Source: Apteryx mantelli
Lineage: Eukaryota > Chordata > Aves > Apterygiformes > Apterygidae
DNA length: 64,000 bases
Reading direction: 5' to 3'
Assembly: GCF_036417845.1 (NCBI RefSeq)
Contig: NC_089978.1
Coordinates: 142,780,288-142,844,287, forward strand
Shown here: one piece after another, positions 26,701 through 39,506 of the stretch
How positions within the stretch are numbered: the first letter of the stretch is position 1
Layout of the letters: every line of letters begins with the position of its first letter
Position numbers and translations under genes: made by a program
Notes under the pieces: generated by a model
The model's input: only the letters and a program-made list of their open reading frames with translations
Told to the model about the DNA's origin: nothing
Database searches by the model: none

Positions 26701-29299
26701 GGGGAAGTCTGAATACTCACTCATACAATCCCCAAAATATGAAATCAAGTGCTAAATAAAGACCGGCTCTGGCATTAACTGCTTGGGATTTTATTTTTTT
26801 TTATTAGTTGCATTTAAAAAGTATATATTTTAAAAGTACTTTAGGCAAAACATAAACCCAAGTTATTAGGAGAAGCAGGAAAAATTCAGAACTTTGAAAA
26901 CATTTAAACTTATTCTTCACAATTTGCAACGAAGCTTTTAAAAAATCTATCCACTTGATGAAAATACAACTCCCTATTTGCTTTAATAAAAAAAAAAACA
27001 GACCTTAAAAAAAGATCTGATAACTATTGTTTGCAAGCACTTGAAAGCAATAAGATGGTCACAAGACTTGATTTGACTGTTCTGCCTCTTTACAAACTCA
27101 ATAAAGCTTGCTTTTTATGACTGATTGCTGTGCTGTATTAATCCCCTGGCATATAAAACAAGCCTATTGGAGACTGGGACTCCACTGGGGGAGGACAGGG
27201 AAGCTGTTGTGTTCTGAGAATTAATCCATCTAGGAAAATCAAAAGCCAGCTACTCACAATACAGTAATCAGCATGTTCTCCACTGTGAAAGCCCTACATT
27301 TCCCATTTAGAAAACACAACTATTTATCTATTATGTACTGACACCCCCCCCTTTTTATTTATCTGTGTTTGTTTTTATTTCACTTATTATTTATGGGTTT
27401 GTGTGTATTCCATGGGTGGGTACACAACCTTCAAGTTAAAAAACCTGTGTATTCCAAACTGGTTAAAAGGAAAAAGGAACTCCCACTGCTTTTTCCACAA
27501 CCAAAGTTCTTTCTGGATTTGCTTTGTGAACAGAATTTTAACTCTTTATTACCCTAAATAAAATGAAAATTTTTGCATTCTTTCCTTAGACAGAAACTTT
27601 GTTAAATCATCTAACATGAGTTTCCTAAACAGCATTGCTAAAATAAAAAATGTTTGAAGTTTTAGAATTACTCAATAGAAAACTCCTTCACTGTATTTCT
27701 AGTTTCTATATCTAGGCTTTGATCATCTTTTGTTAATAAAAGCTTAGGGGTTTTTTTAGGTTGAATGATGTAGCCTTCCAAATAGAAAGAGGGATAAAGA
27801 GGGATATCTTTTTTTTTTTTTTGACTAAAATTCTTTTTCTTGTCTTTTAGTAGCTAGAAATACGAATTTTCAGCTCAGTGTTGTGAAGGTAAAGATTAAG
27901 AACCAAAGAAAATCAGCTCTAAATCTTATGTGACACAGTAATTCAACTGCTAAATGAATTCTGGCCTACATACAAGAATTAAGGCTTATGGAAATCATTG
28001 AGAAACCACAGTCTGAAAGAGCATATGCTCAAGGAGAACCAAAAAACATGTATATCCTTTTCCATTCAGCTAGCAGAAGGTGCTTACCTGTATAACAAAA
28101 GATTTTCATGAACTGGCAGTTAAACACAATTTTTAATATCCTCTAAAAAGTTCCTGTCAAATCGTTAAAAAACAAAGAAAACATTTTGCATGTATTCATA
28201 CTTATTCTTCTTTAAAACAAAGAATTTTTTTCTCCCCTATCTCTTTTAAAACTAAGAAATCACTAAAAGCAACAAAAGGAATAGTTTTTGCCCACACTGT
28301 CATAATCCCTTTATATCAATACTTGCTCTAGTTAATAAAAGGCTAAGGACTTACCAGTTTTATATCATTGTCTTTAAAAGCCAAAGGTGAATAAAATCCC
28401 AGTACGTCAACTCAATAGTCCCATCTGGTCATCATGATAGACACAGAAGCCTTACGGTTAAGCTGAAAGATCTTAATTGTCTGGCTACGGCCCAAAACAG
28501 TTTTAAGCATTACTATACATTTCTCGTAGTTTTTCCATTTTTAAGTGAAGAAAGTAGTTTGAGAAGCACAAGCTTTGGCACACGGCTGAGTGGGTGTTAC
28601 AAGTAGTTTTATGACATAAGCTTGTATTTCCAATTAAAATGGAATGAAATGACAACACCATGAATAATTTTACTGGGATCCTTCCGTCAGACAAAACTAA
28701 AGAGAACTGAATGAAAGCAATGATATACAAGAACTAATAATATTAACATTGAGCTGTAATTTTTGTTCCGTTTCAGGCAAGGAGGATTACATTTCTTGAC
28801 TACTAAGGCAACAGTATGGCACACAGAGAGTTAATGGCAAACTCTTTCCCCCCCTTCTCCCACCCGTCTCATTCATGCCACATTCCACAGTGGCAGGGTC
28901 CAACAACAATATAGGAGGGTCCCCAAAATGAAGAGGCAGGGCCTGCCATTCTTCTGCCTCTCTTGAATTAATTAACTGGAAATGAGTTTTGTCAATGTTT
29001 TGGAAAGGCAGAGGGGTGAAAAGAAACTGCTAGAATTAATCACAGTGAGAAACTACCTCTTCAGCAGTCTGCCAGAGTTCAGAAAACCCATGAGAAGTGC
29101 AAAATAAAAGGAAAGTGGGCTGACTTACCATCCAAAGGAACAAATAAAATTCAAACAAACACCCAAGTCTCCAAAACAGAGACATGCCCCAGTGCAAAGG
29201 AATGTAGCATCTGTTGCCACAACAGCTTCAACTTTGCTTTTAATATACTTGTCATGAAGACTGAAAGGTAACAAGGTAGAAAAGACAATTTACTAATAA
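23741..29299. other. Intergenic DNA downstream of ATXN10, no gene seen
   Basis: AT-rich spacer. Minus-strand AATAAA signals cluster at 27352-27385 and could be distal poly(A) sites for ATXN10. The block 28800-29060 is repeat-free and moderately GC-rich. No coding gene recognised on either strand. Confidence 0.6.
27809..27822. repeat. Homopolymer T14
   Basis: A run of 14 T in intergenic DNA downstream of ATXN10. Confidence 0.85.
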
Positions 29300-29856
29300 T
29301 TTAAACACACAGAAGCCATGTTGTGTGTTTAATTCAGTAAATACTTATGTACATCCAATGTTTCGCTGTTCTTTATATAAGTACAGATACTTAAGCACAA
29401 TGATTGAAAACTAACAACTTCCATTGTTTAGCCCTGACACAACACAGATCTTTTAAATGAAGAAGGCAGACTGCAAAGCAGTTATGTCCCTTTGTTGTGT
29501 TTTTAATGATAATTATCTTCAGGTTCAGCAATGGAAATTGGTAACAACTCAATACTATGCTAGATGCATGATATTTTTCTACTAATGAAACAAGAAAACA
29601 ATGAAGTTTCACCCACCTGAAAATGCTTTTTTTTTTCATTAGTTAATTTACCCAGGTAGTTAGAAAATTTACAGGTTCCCCCCCCTTTTTTTTTAAAACA
29701 GCGAGGGAGACCTATTATTTAGCAGTTTTTCTGAGAAAAACATAGTATTTCCAGCAGGCTGGGACTAAAATTGAAGAAAACTTGATTGCCTTACAAAAGA
29801 AAACTTGTTAAAAGAGAAATGCTCCTTTAACGATTCGACTGTTCCTATTTGGTTGT
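29300..29856 (-). other. ATXN10: Probable ATXN10 3' untranslated region
   Basis: This is AT-rich sequence directly after the ATXN10 stop codon. An ATTAAA hexamer at 29333-29328 lies about 525 nt past the stop, which is a reasonable length for this gene's 3' UTR. Further ATTAAA hexamers lie nearby, so the true cleavage site is a guess. Canonical AATAAA signals on the minus strand appear only about 2.5 kb further on (27352-27385 region). Confidence 0.4.
29328..29333 (-). terminator. Candidate polyadenylation signal ATTAAA for ATXN10
   Basis: This is the common AATAAA variant ATTAAA on the minus strand, about 525 nt downstream of the ATXN10 stop codon. It is one of several ATTAAA matches in the region. 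Cleavage would be expected roughly 10-30 nt beyond it, near 29300-29318. Confidence 0.3.
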
Positions 29857-30044
29857 TCATGAAGGATTTTTTCTAACAGATCTCAGAATTAACTTGTCAT
29901 CTTGTTTCTCTATCCTTAAACCCATGCTCTCAAGGACAGAATTGTCTGCCAGCCCTCGCTCTTCCACCTGTGCAATAAGCTCTTGGTTTCTCTCATTTTG
30001 TTCAGTGAGATTTCGGATAGCATATACTGCCCACTGGTTCACAA
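29857..30044 (-). CDS. ATXN10: ATXN10 (ataxin-10), last coding exon, C-terminus
   Basis: This is the final coding exon of ataxin-10, a cytoplasmic armadillo-like repeat protein linked to neuronal survival and cell division. The minus strand reads VNQWAVYAIRNLTEQN and, further on, EERGLADNS and KLILRS, ending at TGA (29859-29857). The human C-terminus, as I recall it, has EWVIYAIRNLTEDN, EEQGLADAS and KLILKS at the same spacing, so the match is specific. The acceptor AG is at 30046-30045, after a weak pyrimidine tract. The exon begins with TT, which completes a phenylalanine codon whose first T ends the exon at 46397-46460. The exon gives about 61 residues after that Phe, close to the human length. 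The first full codon is GTG, which is an internal Val and not a start. There are no frameshifts or stops. Sequence identity is certain by eye; only the 3' UTR extent is unclear. Confidence 0.95.
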
Positions 30045-30140
30045 CTGTTGCACAAAGTTAAGGATTTTTTTGGAAGATGTAACAATGCCCAGTTTAAAGT
30101 GTTAACAAGCCTTGCTCCCCCCGCCCCCAATCCCCTTCAG

Positions 30141-30153
30141 CCCCCCCCCCCCC
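30141..30153. repeat. Homopolymer C13 next to the last ATXN10 exon
   Basis: A C13 run inside a C-rich stretch (30117-30162), about 100 nt upstream of the last-exon acceptor as read on the gene strand, where it is a G-rich tract. Intronic G runs near acceptors can act as splicing enhancers; here that is only a possibility. Confidence 0.9.
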
Positions 30154-33100
30154 AAAACCCCAGAAACAAAAAACCTCAAACCCTGAAAAACAGTCAAAGT
30201 CAAGGGTTTAGAAAAGACAGACATTTACAGGTTATGACTCCAAACCTGCAAATACTTGCATATGAGGTAATTTAAGTTTAATTGAGGTATGTCGATTAAC
30301 TTCAGGTGAGCTTACTAGGTTTTATCTGGAATAAAAAACTCAAGTGAACTGCAGGAATTAATAGGACATATTGTTTTAAATCAAAATTACAGGTAATTGA
30401 AATGTTCCAATGATCTTCCTAGTAAGGTTAAAAAGAAAAAAGAAAGAAAAAAGTCAATCATAGTGTTTGCAATCCTAACATTTCAACACTGCACACTCAA
30501 GAACAAGCAAACAAAATAAGCTGTAAATCAGGTACAAGCAAAGATGACGACTGATTATTTTCACTGTAAAAGTTGAAGAAACATGCAGAAAAAGAGAAAC
30601 ATATTCTACCCATGCTAACAATGGTGAATAGCATAAATAATGCGGGAAACACTTAAAAATATCTAGCTTTTAATGTTACCTAAATTCAGTTCCATGTGCC
30701 TGGGTGCTTTTACTAACTCATCAACAGAACAGACACCAAGATCACCAGCTAGTAGCTCCTGCTCATGTTCACATGGGCACAAGCTGCAACTTATTCACCT
30801 TCTAAGGTGGTCCCTTGAGGCCAGGATTGAGGCACATGTCAGGGCCACAGACAAAGGATTTAAATTCTCAGGATTATCAGTCAGGCATCTTCCAAGTGAA
30901 CTACAGTGCTCATTTTATGAAGTGTCAGAGATATTAGCCCCAATTCAGCAGCTGAAAAGCTATGTTATGATATAATCTTTCCCAAGTTACCCATATGGGA
31001 GGCAAGCCATTCTGAATTATACAAAAGTGGTTTGCCTGCAGGGCACCAATTATTTACTACATGTAGCTTCACATCCAGTAGAAGAATATGCATAATTTAC
31101 TCATCTCCTTGACGTCTTTTGGGTTGGACAGTGTCTAAGAATAGAGATAAGGTAGTGTTCTTATGGGCATTTGCTGGGGGGATTGGAGGGGAAAACTCAA
31201 CTGAGGAAGGTGGGAACTTCAGCCAAAAGAATACAATAAAGGAACTGGACTTTCAATGGTCTTACAAAATCTATCATGACTGCATTTGGAAAATTCAGAA
31301 CTACTGCACCAGGCACTGCGCACACATTCTTATAGTGATCTTTACTATTTTCTCTTACTAGTCTCTCTTACTATTTTCTCTGTGCATCTTGCACTGACTG
31401 TTGTGCCTACCTTGCTCCTTTCCCCACTATTGCCTCCCCTTGCCCCCCATAGGCTTATACTCTTTTCAGCACAGGCAGTCTCTCCCTACAGGGTGACCGA
31501 TACAACAGGTGGACAAACAGCCTGTAGCAAGAGTAGCAATCTTAATTTTAAGAGAGGGGAAATGACAAACAGAGAATACAAAAGGCAGAAAAATAACAGT
31601 TTATGAGCAATATCTAACCACAGAACTACTCAGATGCCAAAAGAGGACAGAGAGGGATTGAAACAAAAAGCACACAAGGAATCCTCAACACAGAGGACAA
31701 GATTCAAATGAAAGAGTAGCTTGGACAAACATCACAGGAAACATGGATGCTAGGGAACAGTCCTGCACTGACATGCAGCAGTGAAACAGCCCCCTGTCTT
31801 TTAGTAGTAGTTTCTACTTATTTTCAGATTCAAGCAGCCCAGAACTAGAAACCAAAAATGGCAAAGCAATACCAACTACAGAGCTTTTTTTTCTGACAGA
31901 GTTCTTTGGACTTCATGAGGAAACATGCTGCACACCTCCTTCAATTTAAAATTTCTGGCAAAAGGCTGGATTCAGGTGGGGTGATGACACAGGAGAGAAA
32001 TTAAGAAAAAAATAAAAAACCATGCATCACATCAAAGCCTTAATAGGGGAACATGATAGAAAATACCAATCTATTCTCTTTGGTCAGTGCACCACTACTA
32101 GGGTTAAATGATTAGACAAGTGCCAAAGATATATGAGCGGAATATTTCCACTGGGGATTACATATCTGAGCATATGAAAAAACACTAAAATATCAAAGAA
32201 ATCAAAGCATATATAAGCAGAATCTCACTCATCAGCTCCAATGGTGAGATCAAACACCAGAATGGTAAAGTGTGCAAGCGACACCTAGCAGATCTTTCCT
32301 AGGTCTCTTTTAGGACATTTTGCAAATGACAGAAAGTAACGTAAGTTCCCCCAGTGAATTGTGAGAAACATAGTATCACCTTCCTTGGCTCTGCTTTTTG
32401 GAGAAGGAGCAGACTTCACTGGCTGAGTTCCTAAAATACAGCTCTGAATTTCACTTGCATAGAAGAATACCCACTAAAAAAAGATGTAATTTTCAACAAG
32501 TAACAGTTCTCTCACACAAAGTGCCACACACAGGAAAGAATACTCAGTAAAAATTTTTTGCATTAGTCTTGGGAATAGTGCTGTTACCACCATCTTTATG
32601 TCCTTCAGCACAAAAACACTGCTAAAACCTGCAGCAAATGATGGTTTCCTATTATCATATCCATTCATGCTTACATAATATCTAAGACATCTCCATTATC
32701 TTATGAACTCTATCATCATTATGGCATTTATCATTATTGACTACTGTAGCTGAAGCTGCAAAATGGTTTCAATAACGTTTTCATTCATTCAAAAACTCTT
32801 TTCTGTATGTAGGTTTTTCATTGTAAATTCAGTCATGAATATGTATGATTTTCCTTATTCACATGCTGTGTGAGGCTAAGACCTTTGGATGGCTGTGTGC
32901 AGACCTAGACAGACTTAAGTGTCAGCAGAGATTAAAGCTAGTCCCCAGCTAATATTCACATTACCCTCTTGCTCCTCTCCAAAGATAGAGACACAGAGAG
33001 AAAATTAAACATATTCTAGAGTCTCTAATCCTACCAACACTTTAAGCACTTTATTGTATACTCAGCTTTAGAAAGACAGCTTCTAAAGTTTCCATAGTTA

Positions 33101-33567
33101 CTACAAATAAGAGCATGAGCCTGTTTGTTGTGAAGCTACATAAAAGAAAAGAAATGCAGCAAGCCTGGTAGATTTGACTGGGTAAACTTGTCTAGATTTT
33201 TCTAAGATGACATACTGCAGTGTCAAATTAATTAATATTATATACAAGGAAGTGAAAATTAAAATATCTCTTTCATGGTAGAGAGGACATAAAAAAGAAA
33301 AGAAACTGAAATTTTAATTTCATTTTGCAGGAGCTTCATTAATGGGCTACATGTGTTTAAGTAATGAAAGCAAACATTTGTACATGTTTATAGTATCTTT
33401 TCCAAAATCATTCAGTACACAGAACACTACTGTATGTTATCTTGACTTATACAAACAATAACAAAACTGAACCAATTTGTTCTATGTTCCATGCTTCTGT
33501 AAGAAATCTTCATACAGCAGTTTACAATGTAACAACTAACCTCCTCTGGGTCAAAATTTCAATTGGC

Positions 33568-33610
33568 AGGGAGGGGGAAGAGAGAGAGAAAGGAAGAGAG
33601 AAGGAGAAAA
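33568..33610. repeat. GA-rich purine tract
   Basis: About 40 bp of nearly pure purine (GGGAGGGGGAAGAGAGAGAG onward) in the last ATXN10 intron. Confidence 0.8.
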
Positions 33611-36479
33611 TTAGCTGGCAGTCTGCCTTAAAGGATGAAATATTTTACTCTCTGGAATCAGCACAACAAACTATTAAATTCTATGCCCCTTGAGTCCTGA
33701 GGTAGTTTATCCACTAATTGCAAAGGGAACATTTCACGTTTCTGTTGTTTTATTTCTCATGAATTCTGCCAGAACATGTTGTTAGAATCAAGGCTAGCAA
33801 TAGCATTTTGTGTGGCTGATTTAGAAGCTGAATGACTGATTTAGAAGTTTAGTACGGTATAAAAATACAAACGCATGCTGTCAGGAGTCACTAAACGATA
33901 TCCTACTGTGATGCATGACTGGAGAGTAGGACCTATAAACCGTTTCCCAAGGAAAGTATTCCATCCTTTTATTCTCATATTAGGAGGTCCAGTTTGGGCC
34001 AAAACTTATTGGAAAGTCCACTTTGGGCATCAGAACCTCTATGAATTGTTCTATAAAACAATTTGAAATCTATGGAGGAAAAATAGTAGGCATAATAGTT
34101 ACAGTCATTACTGAGATTTGACTCTGACTAGGCAGATATACAACAATGCATAAGTAATGTTGAAAGTAAATTGGCTTGAAAAAGGCAAGTAGTAAGTTTT
34201 AAAAAGTTCTGTATTAACATTAACTGCTGTAGGATACTGAAGAAGAATGACAAGACGACTGAAATGTGTACATAGTTTTTCTTAAGTCCTTTTTGTATTT
34301 ATTAATCCTGAGGGATTTCTAAATATAATATCCTTGGTGGAGAACTCGTCTCATTACAAGCCTTACACACCACTTTTTTTAGTTAGACAGCCTGCACTGC
34401 AGTTGATTTTCTATAATTAAATGATTACTTATGAAACTCTCTTCCTTCAGTGCCATTTTGCCTAATGAGTAAGAGAGGATATCACTTGTCTAATTCCATT
34501 ACCTCATTCAAAGCAGATTTTTGACTATTTAAATATTAACTTAATTTTAACCAATTATAGGAAGAGATACAAACATCTTATCAAGAAAGACAATGAAAAC
34601 ACTTTGGAATCCTAACCAAATGGGCTGTTTATGTAACAGCTAGAGCAGTTCAACTTCTATAAGAGCTTGTCTGGAACATGTCTATAGGGCTAGAAACCAA
34701 AGATAATTAAAATACAGTTCTTGCTAATTATATTTCTTTCCAGTCTTCAACACATAATCCAATTCTCACTAAATGTTCTACTGGCAAGAATGAAATACTA
34801 AAGCATCACATTAAAAGAATCACTTCCACTTACAGACCTGACTGGACCACACTGAAAAGAAATAAATGCTTTTCCCTTCAAGTCTTTCAGTCCTTTTAAG
34901 TACTTGTGTATCACAGCAACTTGAAGATAATTCTTCTCACCATTAAAAGAGGTCTCTAGACAGCTACTGGCACTCTTAGTCACAGTTTGGATCAATGGGC
35001 CGTGATTGACCACACGTAGTAGACATTCAGCATTTTGGTCCCTCACTGCCAGCCAAATTGCTTACAAAGAGCTGCAAGTTACCCATTTCTTCCTATCGGG
35101 GATTAGTAGTTTTATGAAGTCCTAGAAGCTGTGTAAGATTATGGCAATTCCTTCCAACTCCTCCTTTACCTTTGTACTTAATTTTCATGTCTGTTTAAGA
35201 CCTTACCAAGAAAGTAAGCCCAGAGAACACAAAGAACTAAGGATATCATCTTAATTTTTATTTACTTATTTTAAAGAAGCTCATTCATATTTTTAGGATA
35301 AATGATATGGATTTGTTTATTCCTGACATTAAATTGTCAGCATCAGAAAACTTGAGGAATTCAACCTATTCAAACTTAAAATATTATGTCTAGAATTTGC
35401 AATAAAAAGGCCTAAAATATTTTGGTTGCTTGTATTTTTATTTAGCACATTGCACAGCAGATATCATCATCAATGACTGCAATCACCACCTTCTGGGTTT
35501 AAAAGCTTGAAACAGACAGCGCCCTATCAGCTGGGAATGGTCCTTCTGTCCCCTGCTTGACCTGACTGCTGCAGAGCCAACTTAGCACAACTCACCTAAT
35601 CTAGAGACCTCCAAGCTGGAGAAGCTCCACTGGAGGCTGGAGGTGCAATCTATTCCTGATCACAGCCTCTATGGAGGGCATTTGTAATGCTGTGGAACAG
35701 AAAGGAGAGGTTCATTTCTACCACAGGTAACTCTCACCTGCTCTAAGAGATCAGCAGGATGTTTGGGCCATCCACCTCCAAACAAGCTTCAAGCTCCACC
35801 GCTATGTGGCAGCAAAACTTCATTAGAAATGCACGATTAGGCACCTGCAGCAAGCAGGCAGCCCTTTCGGACTCTAGGACAGAAAGATTAGGGTGGGCTG
35901 CTGGTGCTTATTGCAAGCATTCCACATACCAATCTGCCTCCACAAAATATTTCAGTAAGGACAAAAATGCCTATCCCCAAAAACCTGAACTGGGGTTTAC
36001 AGGTAAGATTATGCTCAGCAGAATAGGCCTGTTTTGCCGGAGCAAGGTTTCAAGTGATATTATTTCAGAATAGGCAAATGGAGAAAACTATTCTGTTTGA
36101 AGTAATCAGAAATCAATCCTATACTAAGCAACATTCTCAGTAATTCACAGCCTACAGAAATAAAAAAGCATCTGTAGCAGAAAACAACTGTACACTGAAT
36201 ATTCTTCCAGTTCCCCAAGGCTTCACTAACCTCCCACACTTATCTCTCTACCAGCTAAACACATTCTTTCTAGCTACCTATACTTATGCCAGCTTCCTAA
36301 CTTCCCATCTATTCAGTTAGCTTTAATGATGGATCCATTTCTTAAAAATGGCCTTGCGGTACACAGGTTCCCCTAAAATTGGCCTAATATTCTATATAAT
36401 AGAATAGATAAGTATGTTATATCTCATGTATAATTTTCAATGAATTTTCTTCCACTTAACCATCTGTCACCAACAAATA

Positions 36480-36750
36480 TACTTTAAAACCAGAATGGAC
36501 AATGGCACTTCTTTTGTCCAACAGTTCTGCACATCATACAGACCACTTAAGTTCAACAGTGACTCTTGAATCAAGTCTGTCAATTCTGTTTCATGCACAG
36601 GATATTTTTCTGTCTTTTTCTGAAAGGCATCCAGTCTTGACTGGAAGATGTCACTGTCCCTGGGTAAACTGTTCCAGTTCATTACAGCCTGTGACTTGCT
36701 TCTACTTTAAATTTGTTTAGCATTTGTTTCCAACCACTGATTTTTATTAT
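36480..36750 (-). mobile_element. CR1-type LINE 3' fragment (old)
   Basis: On the minus strand the sequence reads GGAACAGTTTACCCAGGGAC, then CATCTTCCAGTCAAGACTGG and later AGAACTGTTGGAC. These match in order the CR1 3' region ('ggaacaggctgcccagggag...cctggaggtgttcaag...' and 'ggaggtcagactagatgatc...tggtcccttctggcctta'). The translated WNSLPRD motif is the usual W-N-x-L-P-R at the C-terminus of CR1 ORF2. Many substitutions; it is a truncated, dead copy inside the last ATXN10 intron. Confidence 0.65.
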
Positions 36751-39475
36751 AGATAGATTAAGAAAAGAAATTTCACAGACCAAGATCAAGGCACCTAGTA
36801 AGAGTCTTTTACGTGAACAAAACAGCGAAATTGAGGCAGGTACACCAAACTTTGCATAATTCTTGTACCTCTTCCCTCCATTTGAACTTTTAAGGATGCC
36901 CTTTGAAGCACAGATACAAGAATTTCATACCACAGTCCACCAAAATTTGCTATTATTGCTGACTACAGATGCAATACCCAGTTGCCTGCTCCTTCTGGCT
37001 CTTCCCCAGTAGTCTAGAAGAAAACAAAACCAAAACCTCACAACATTCAGTTGCCCTCTCATTCCTAGCTACACTCCTGCAACTAGAGTCCAGGCTCTTC
37101 AGATCATTCAAAAGTACTTTTTCAGCATTGCTCAGTTCTGACATGCAGACCCAAATCATAAGGTCCATTTTAGTTCCAAGGCTTGACTGTATTTTAACTA
37201 CATACAGCTCACTTCAGTGATCTCCAGCTACATGATACCCAATGTTCATTAAAGTGCTATTTATTACTCCACCAATTTTGGTTACCGAGACATTTTTACC
37301 TAGAGCAATTTTGGGATTTTTTCCCCAAATCACTAGTTTTTCTGGGTTAACAGATCACACAAGGCATCACTGAACATAATTATATATCCAGGCTGCTATT
37401 AGTTTTTAATGTCTGCCAGCTAAACAACGTTTAATCCATATTCTATGTGCCTCCTTTCGTGCTCTGTGGGATTCAAAAGCAGTCAATACCAACATACCTT
37501 TCCATACTGAAAAATTAAACACAATATTTCTGTCCAGTCCAGTACTCTAGAGCTACTCAAGCCACAGTACTGGTTTAGCTTTGTCAGGCTATTTTTATAA
37601 TAATGCCCGTTATGCCAAAGCTTACAAAACTTAAAAAAAATTAAGCCATAACCTCTAGTTTACTTTTTCCTATACTCAAACTTGTAATACTAGCTTAAAA
37701 CCATGAATATGACACATTCATTTTTGCTGCTTAGGCTGCCAATTTTTTTTAAATTATGACTTATGACTATGCAGGCATTTTATTGATTCAGGGTCTCTGA
37801 AAAACGTATGTGGTGTAATCCCTGCTTCTGCTGCTTTGAGTACTTTCCAGTATCATTTTATGACAAATAATCAAAACAATGAAGGTAAATGGAACTCCCA
37901 TTCTAGTCTCATTGACACCAGATAACGTCTCTCAGTGTGTGTCCAACAATAACAACAGTTAAACAAATGGGTGTTTTGAAATGTGCAACTAAAAATATAA
38001 CCAACTACATTTTTTTCCCTGTGTTTTGCAAAATAACCATTAGTTACAGTTATATCTGCTAGAATTTCAGTGAATGTTTGCATCTCCTTGAGGAGATCTG
38101 AGATCGTTAAGAAACAAGAACAAATTAATTTGGCCAGTGGAATGGACAGCAAATATACCCTTAGTGAGGTAGGAAGGCAAGGTCAGGTTTTGGAAAACAT
38201 TAAGGAAATAGAAAGAATAAAATCTAGACAAAGATCTGAGGGAGAGAGAGAAAAAGATCTAATGATCAGGAAGGAGCTACATAGGACAATACGCTCACTA
38301 GCTGAAGTTACAGACTGTTTTAGTAATAATAGTGACCAAAAATGGGACAACAGGAAAATTTTTGAATAAAGATATGATGCAGAGCACTGGCCATATTCTT
38401 GGGAGGCATGCAAGAAACCATGTCAAGAAGACAGACTGAAATATGATAAGGTGGTTGTAGAAGGCATTCTATTCTCAACAATATTTTTGAACCACTCCTA
38501 GCTTTATTTAAAAAAACCTAAAACCTTTAGGTTTCAAATTTCTAGTGCTTTGTCTCAGCCCAGAGGGGAATTTTTTAAAAGAAAGTCTACAGAAAAATCA
38601 AGCAAGCTGTTATAAAAGCAGTGAAATACTATATTTTCTCTGTTTCTTTTTTCAGTGTGCCTGGTAACTGAAGATCCACTTTCTTTCAAAAATTCAAGCC
38701 TGTCATGGATGTAAGTCCACCAACAGGATTAGGGCAGAGGACAAATATAACAATATTTGGTTTAGAAACAGTTATTAACGTTAATTCTTTACTTTTACAT
38801 GCACGAGTTAGTGTCTACAGACATTAATCTTCTCAAGGGATTAAAATATTATAATGTAACATTTGTAAGAGCCTTCTTGTAGTTTGTATACCTTTGTTAC
38901 GTTCTCCAGCTCTGTCCAGGTGAGACCCTGTACATCACATGCCTTCATTAATGATGACAGTTGTCACTTGCAGGAACTGGGTAGGAGTGGTACTGAAGAA
39001 CAGACTTCCAATTTACGTCTAAATCTGTTTTAGTATTTTATATATTCTCAACAAAATTAATACTTTTTGTCCAGTGAGCTTTCACTTTAAGTATTTTTCT
39101 CATCCTGCAGGTGCACTGAATAAAGTACATCCTGAAATTAAGGAATCAGTAACCTGAAATATGCCACTAGGGATTATAGCTTTGTTAAATATCCAAACAC
39201 GAAATTAATGTGTGGTCAATTATGGCATAAAAATCTCTAAAAAAATAATTCTAAGGATTTAGACATTTCCTCCAGAGTGGAGCCAAGGACCTACTGTGTT
39301 TGGGAATTATGAGCTAATTAAAATTCATAGCAGAGCATCAATTTGATTTACTGAAAAAGTATGCTAAAGTACGCAGTGCTCTAAAGAACCTGATTAAGTC
39401 ATACTATGTATAAATTGCAGCTGGAAATTAAATGCCAGAACTCTAACTCTCAATTTTCCTCCCCAATCAACAAGC

Positions 39476-39506
39476 GGGGGGGGGAGAGAGAGAGTGTGAG
39501 AGAGAA
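39476..39506. repeat. G9 followed by (GA)n
   Basis: G9 at 39476-39484, then about 20 bp of GA/GTGA repeats. A purine-only tract in the last ATXN10 intron. Confidence 0.85.

Noticed and set aside
1..29299. Search for WNT7B exons expected downstream of ATXN10
   Set aside because: No Cys-rich WNT motif was seen on the plus strand; the gene probably lies left of the window if order is conserved.
35759..36073. Plus-strand frame of 104 codons ending near a GTAAG donor-like site at 36002
   Set aside because: The donor-like site is real in sequence, but there is no partner exon or recognisable protein, and the frame is antisense to ATXN10.
38070..38369. Charged, Glu/Lys/Arg-rich 99-codon plus-strand frame
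   Set aside because: The locally purine-rich strand gives such composition without selection; no family recognised and no clean exon boundaries at both ends.
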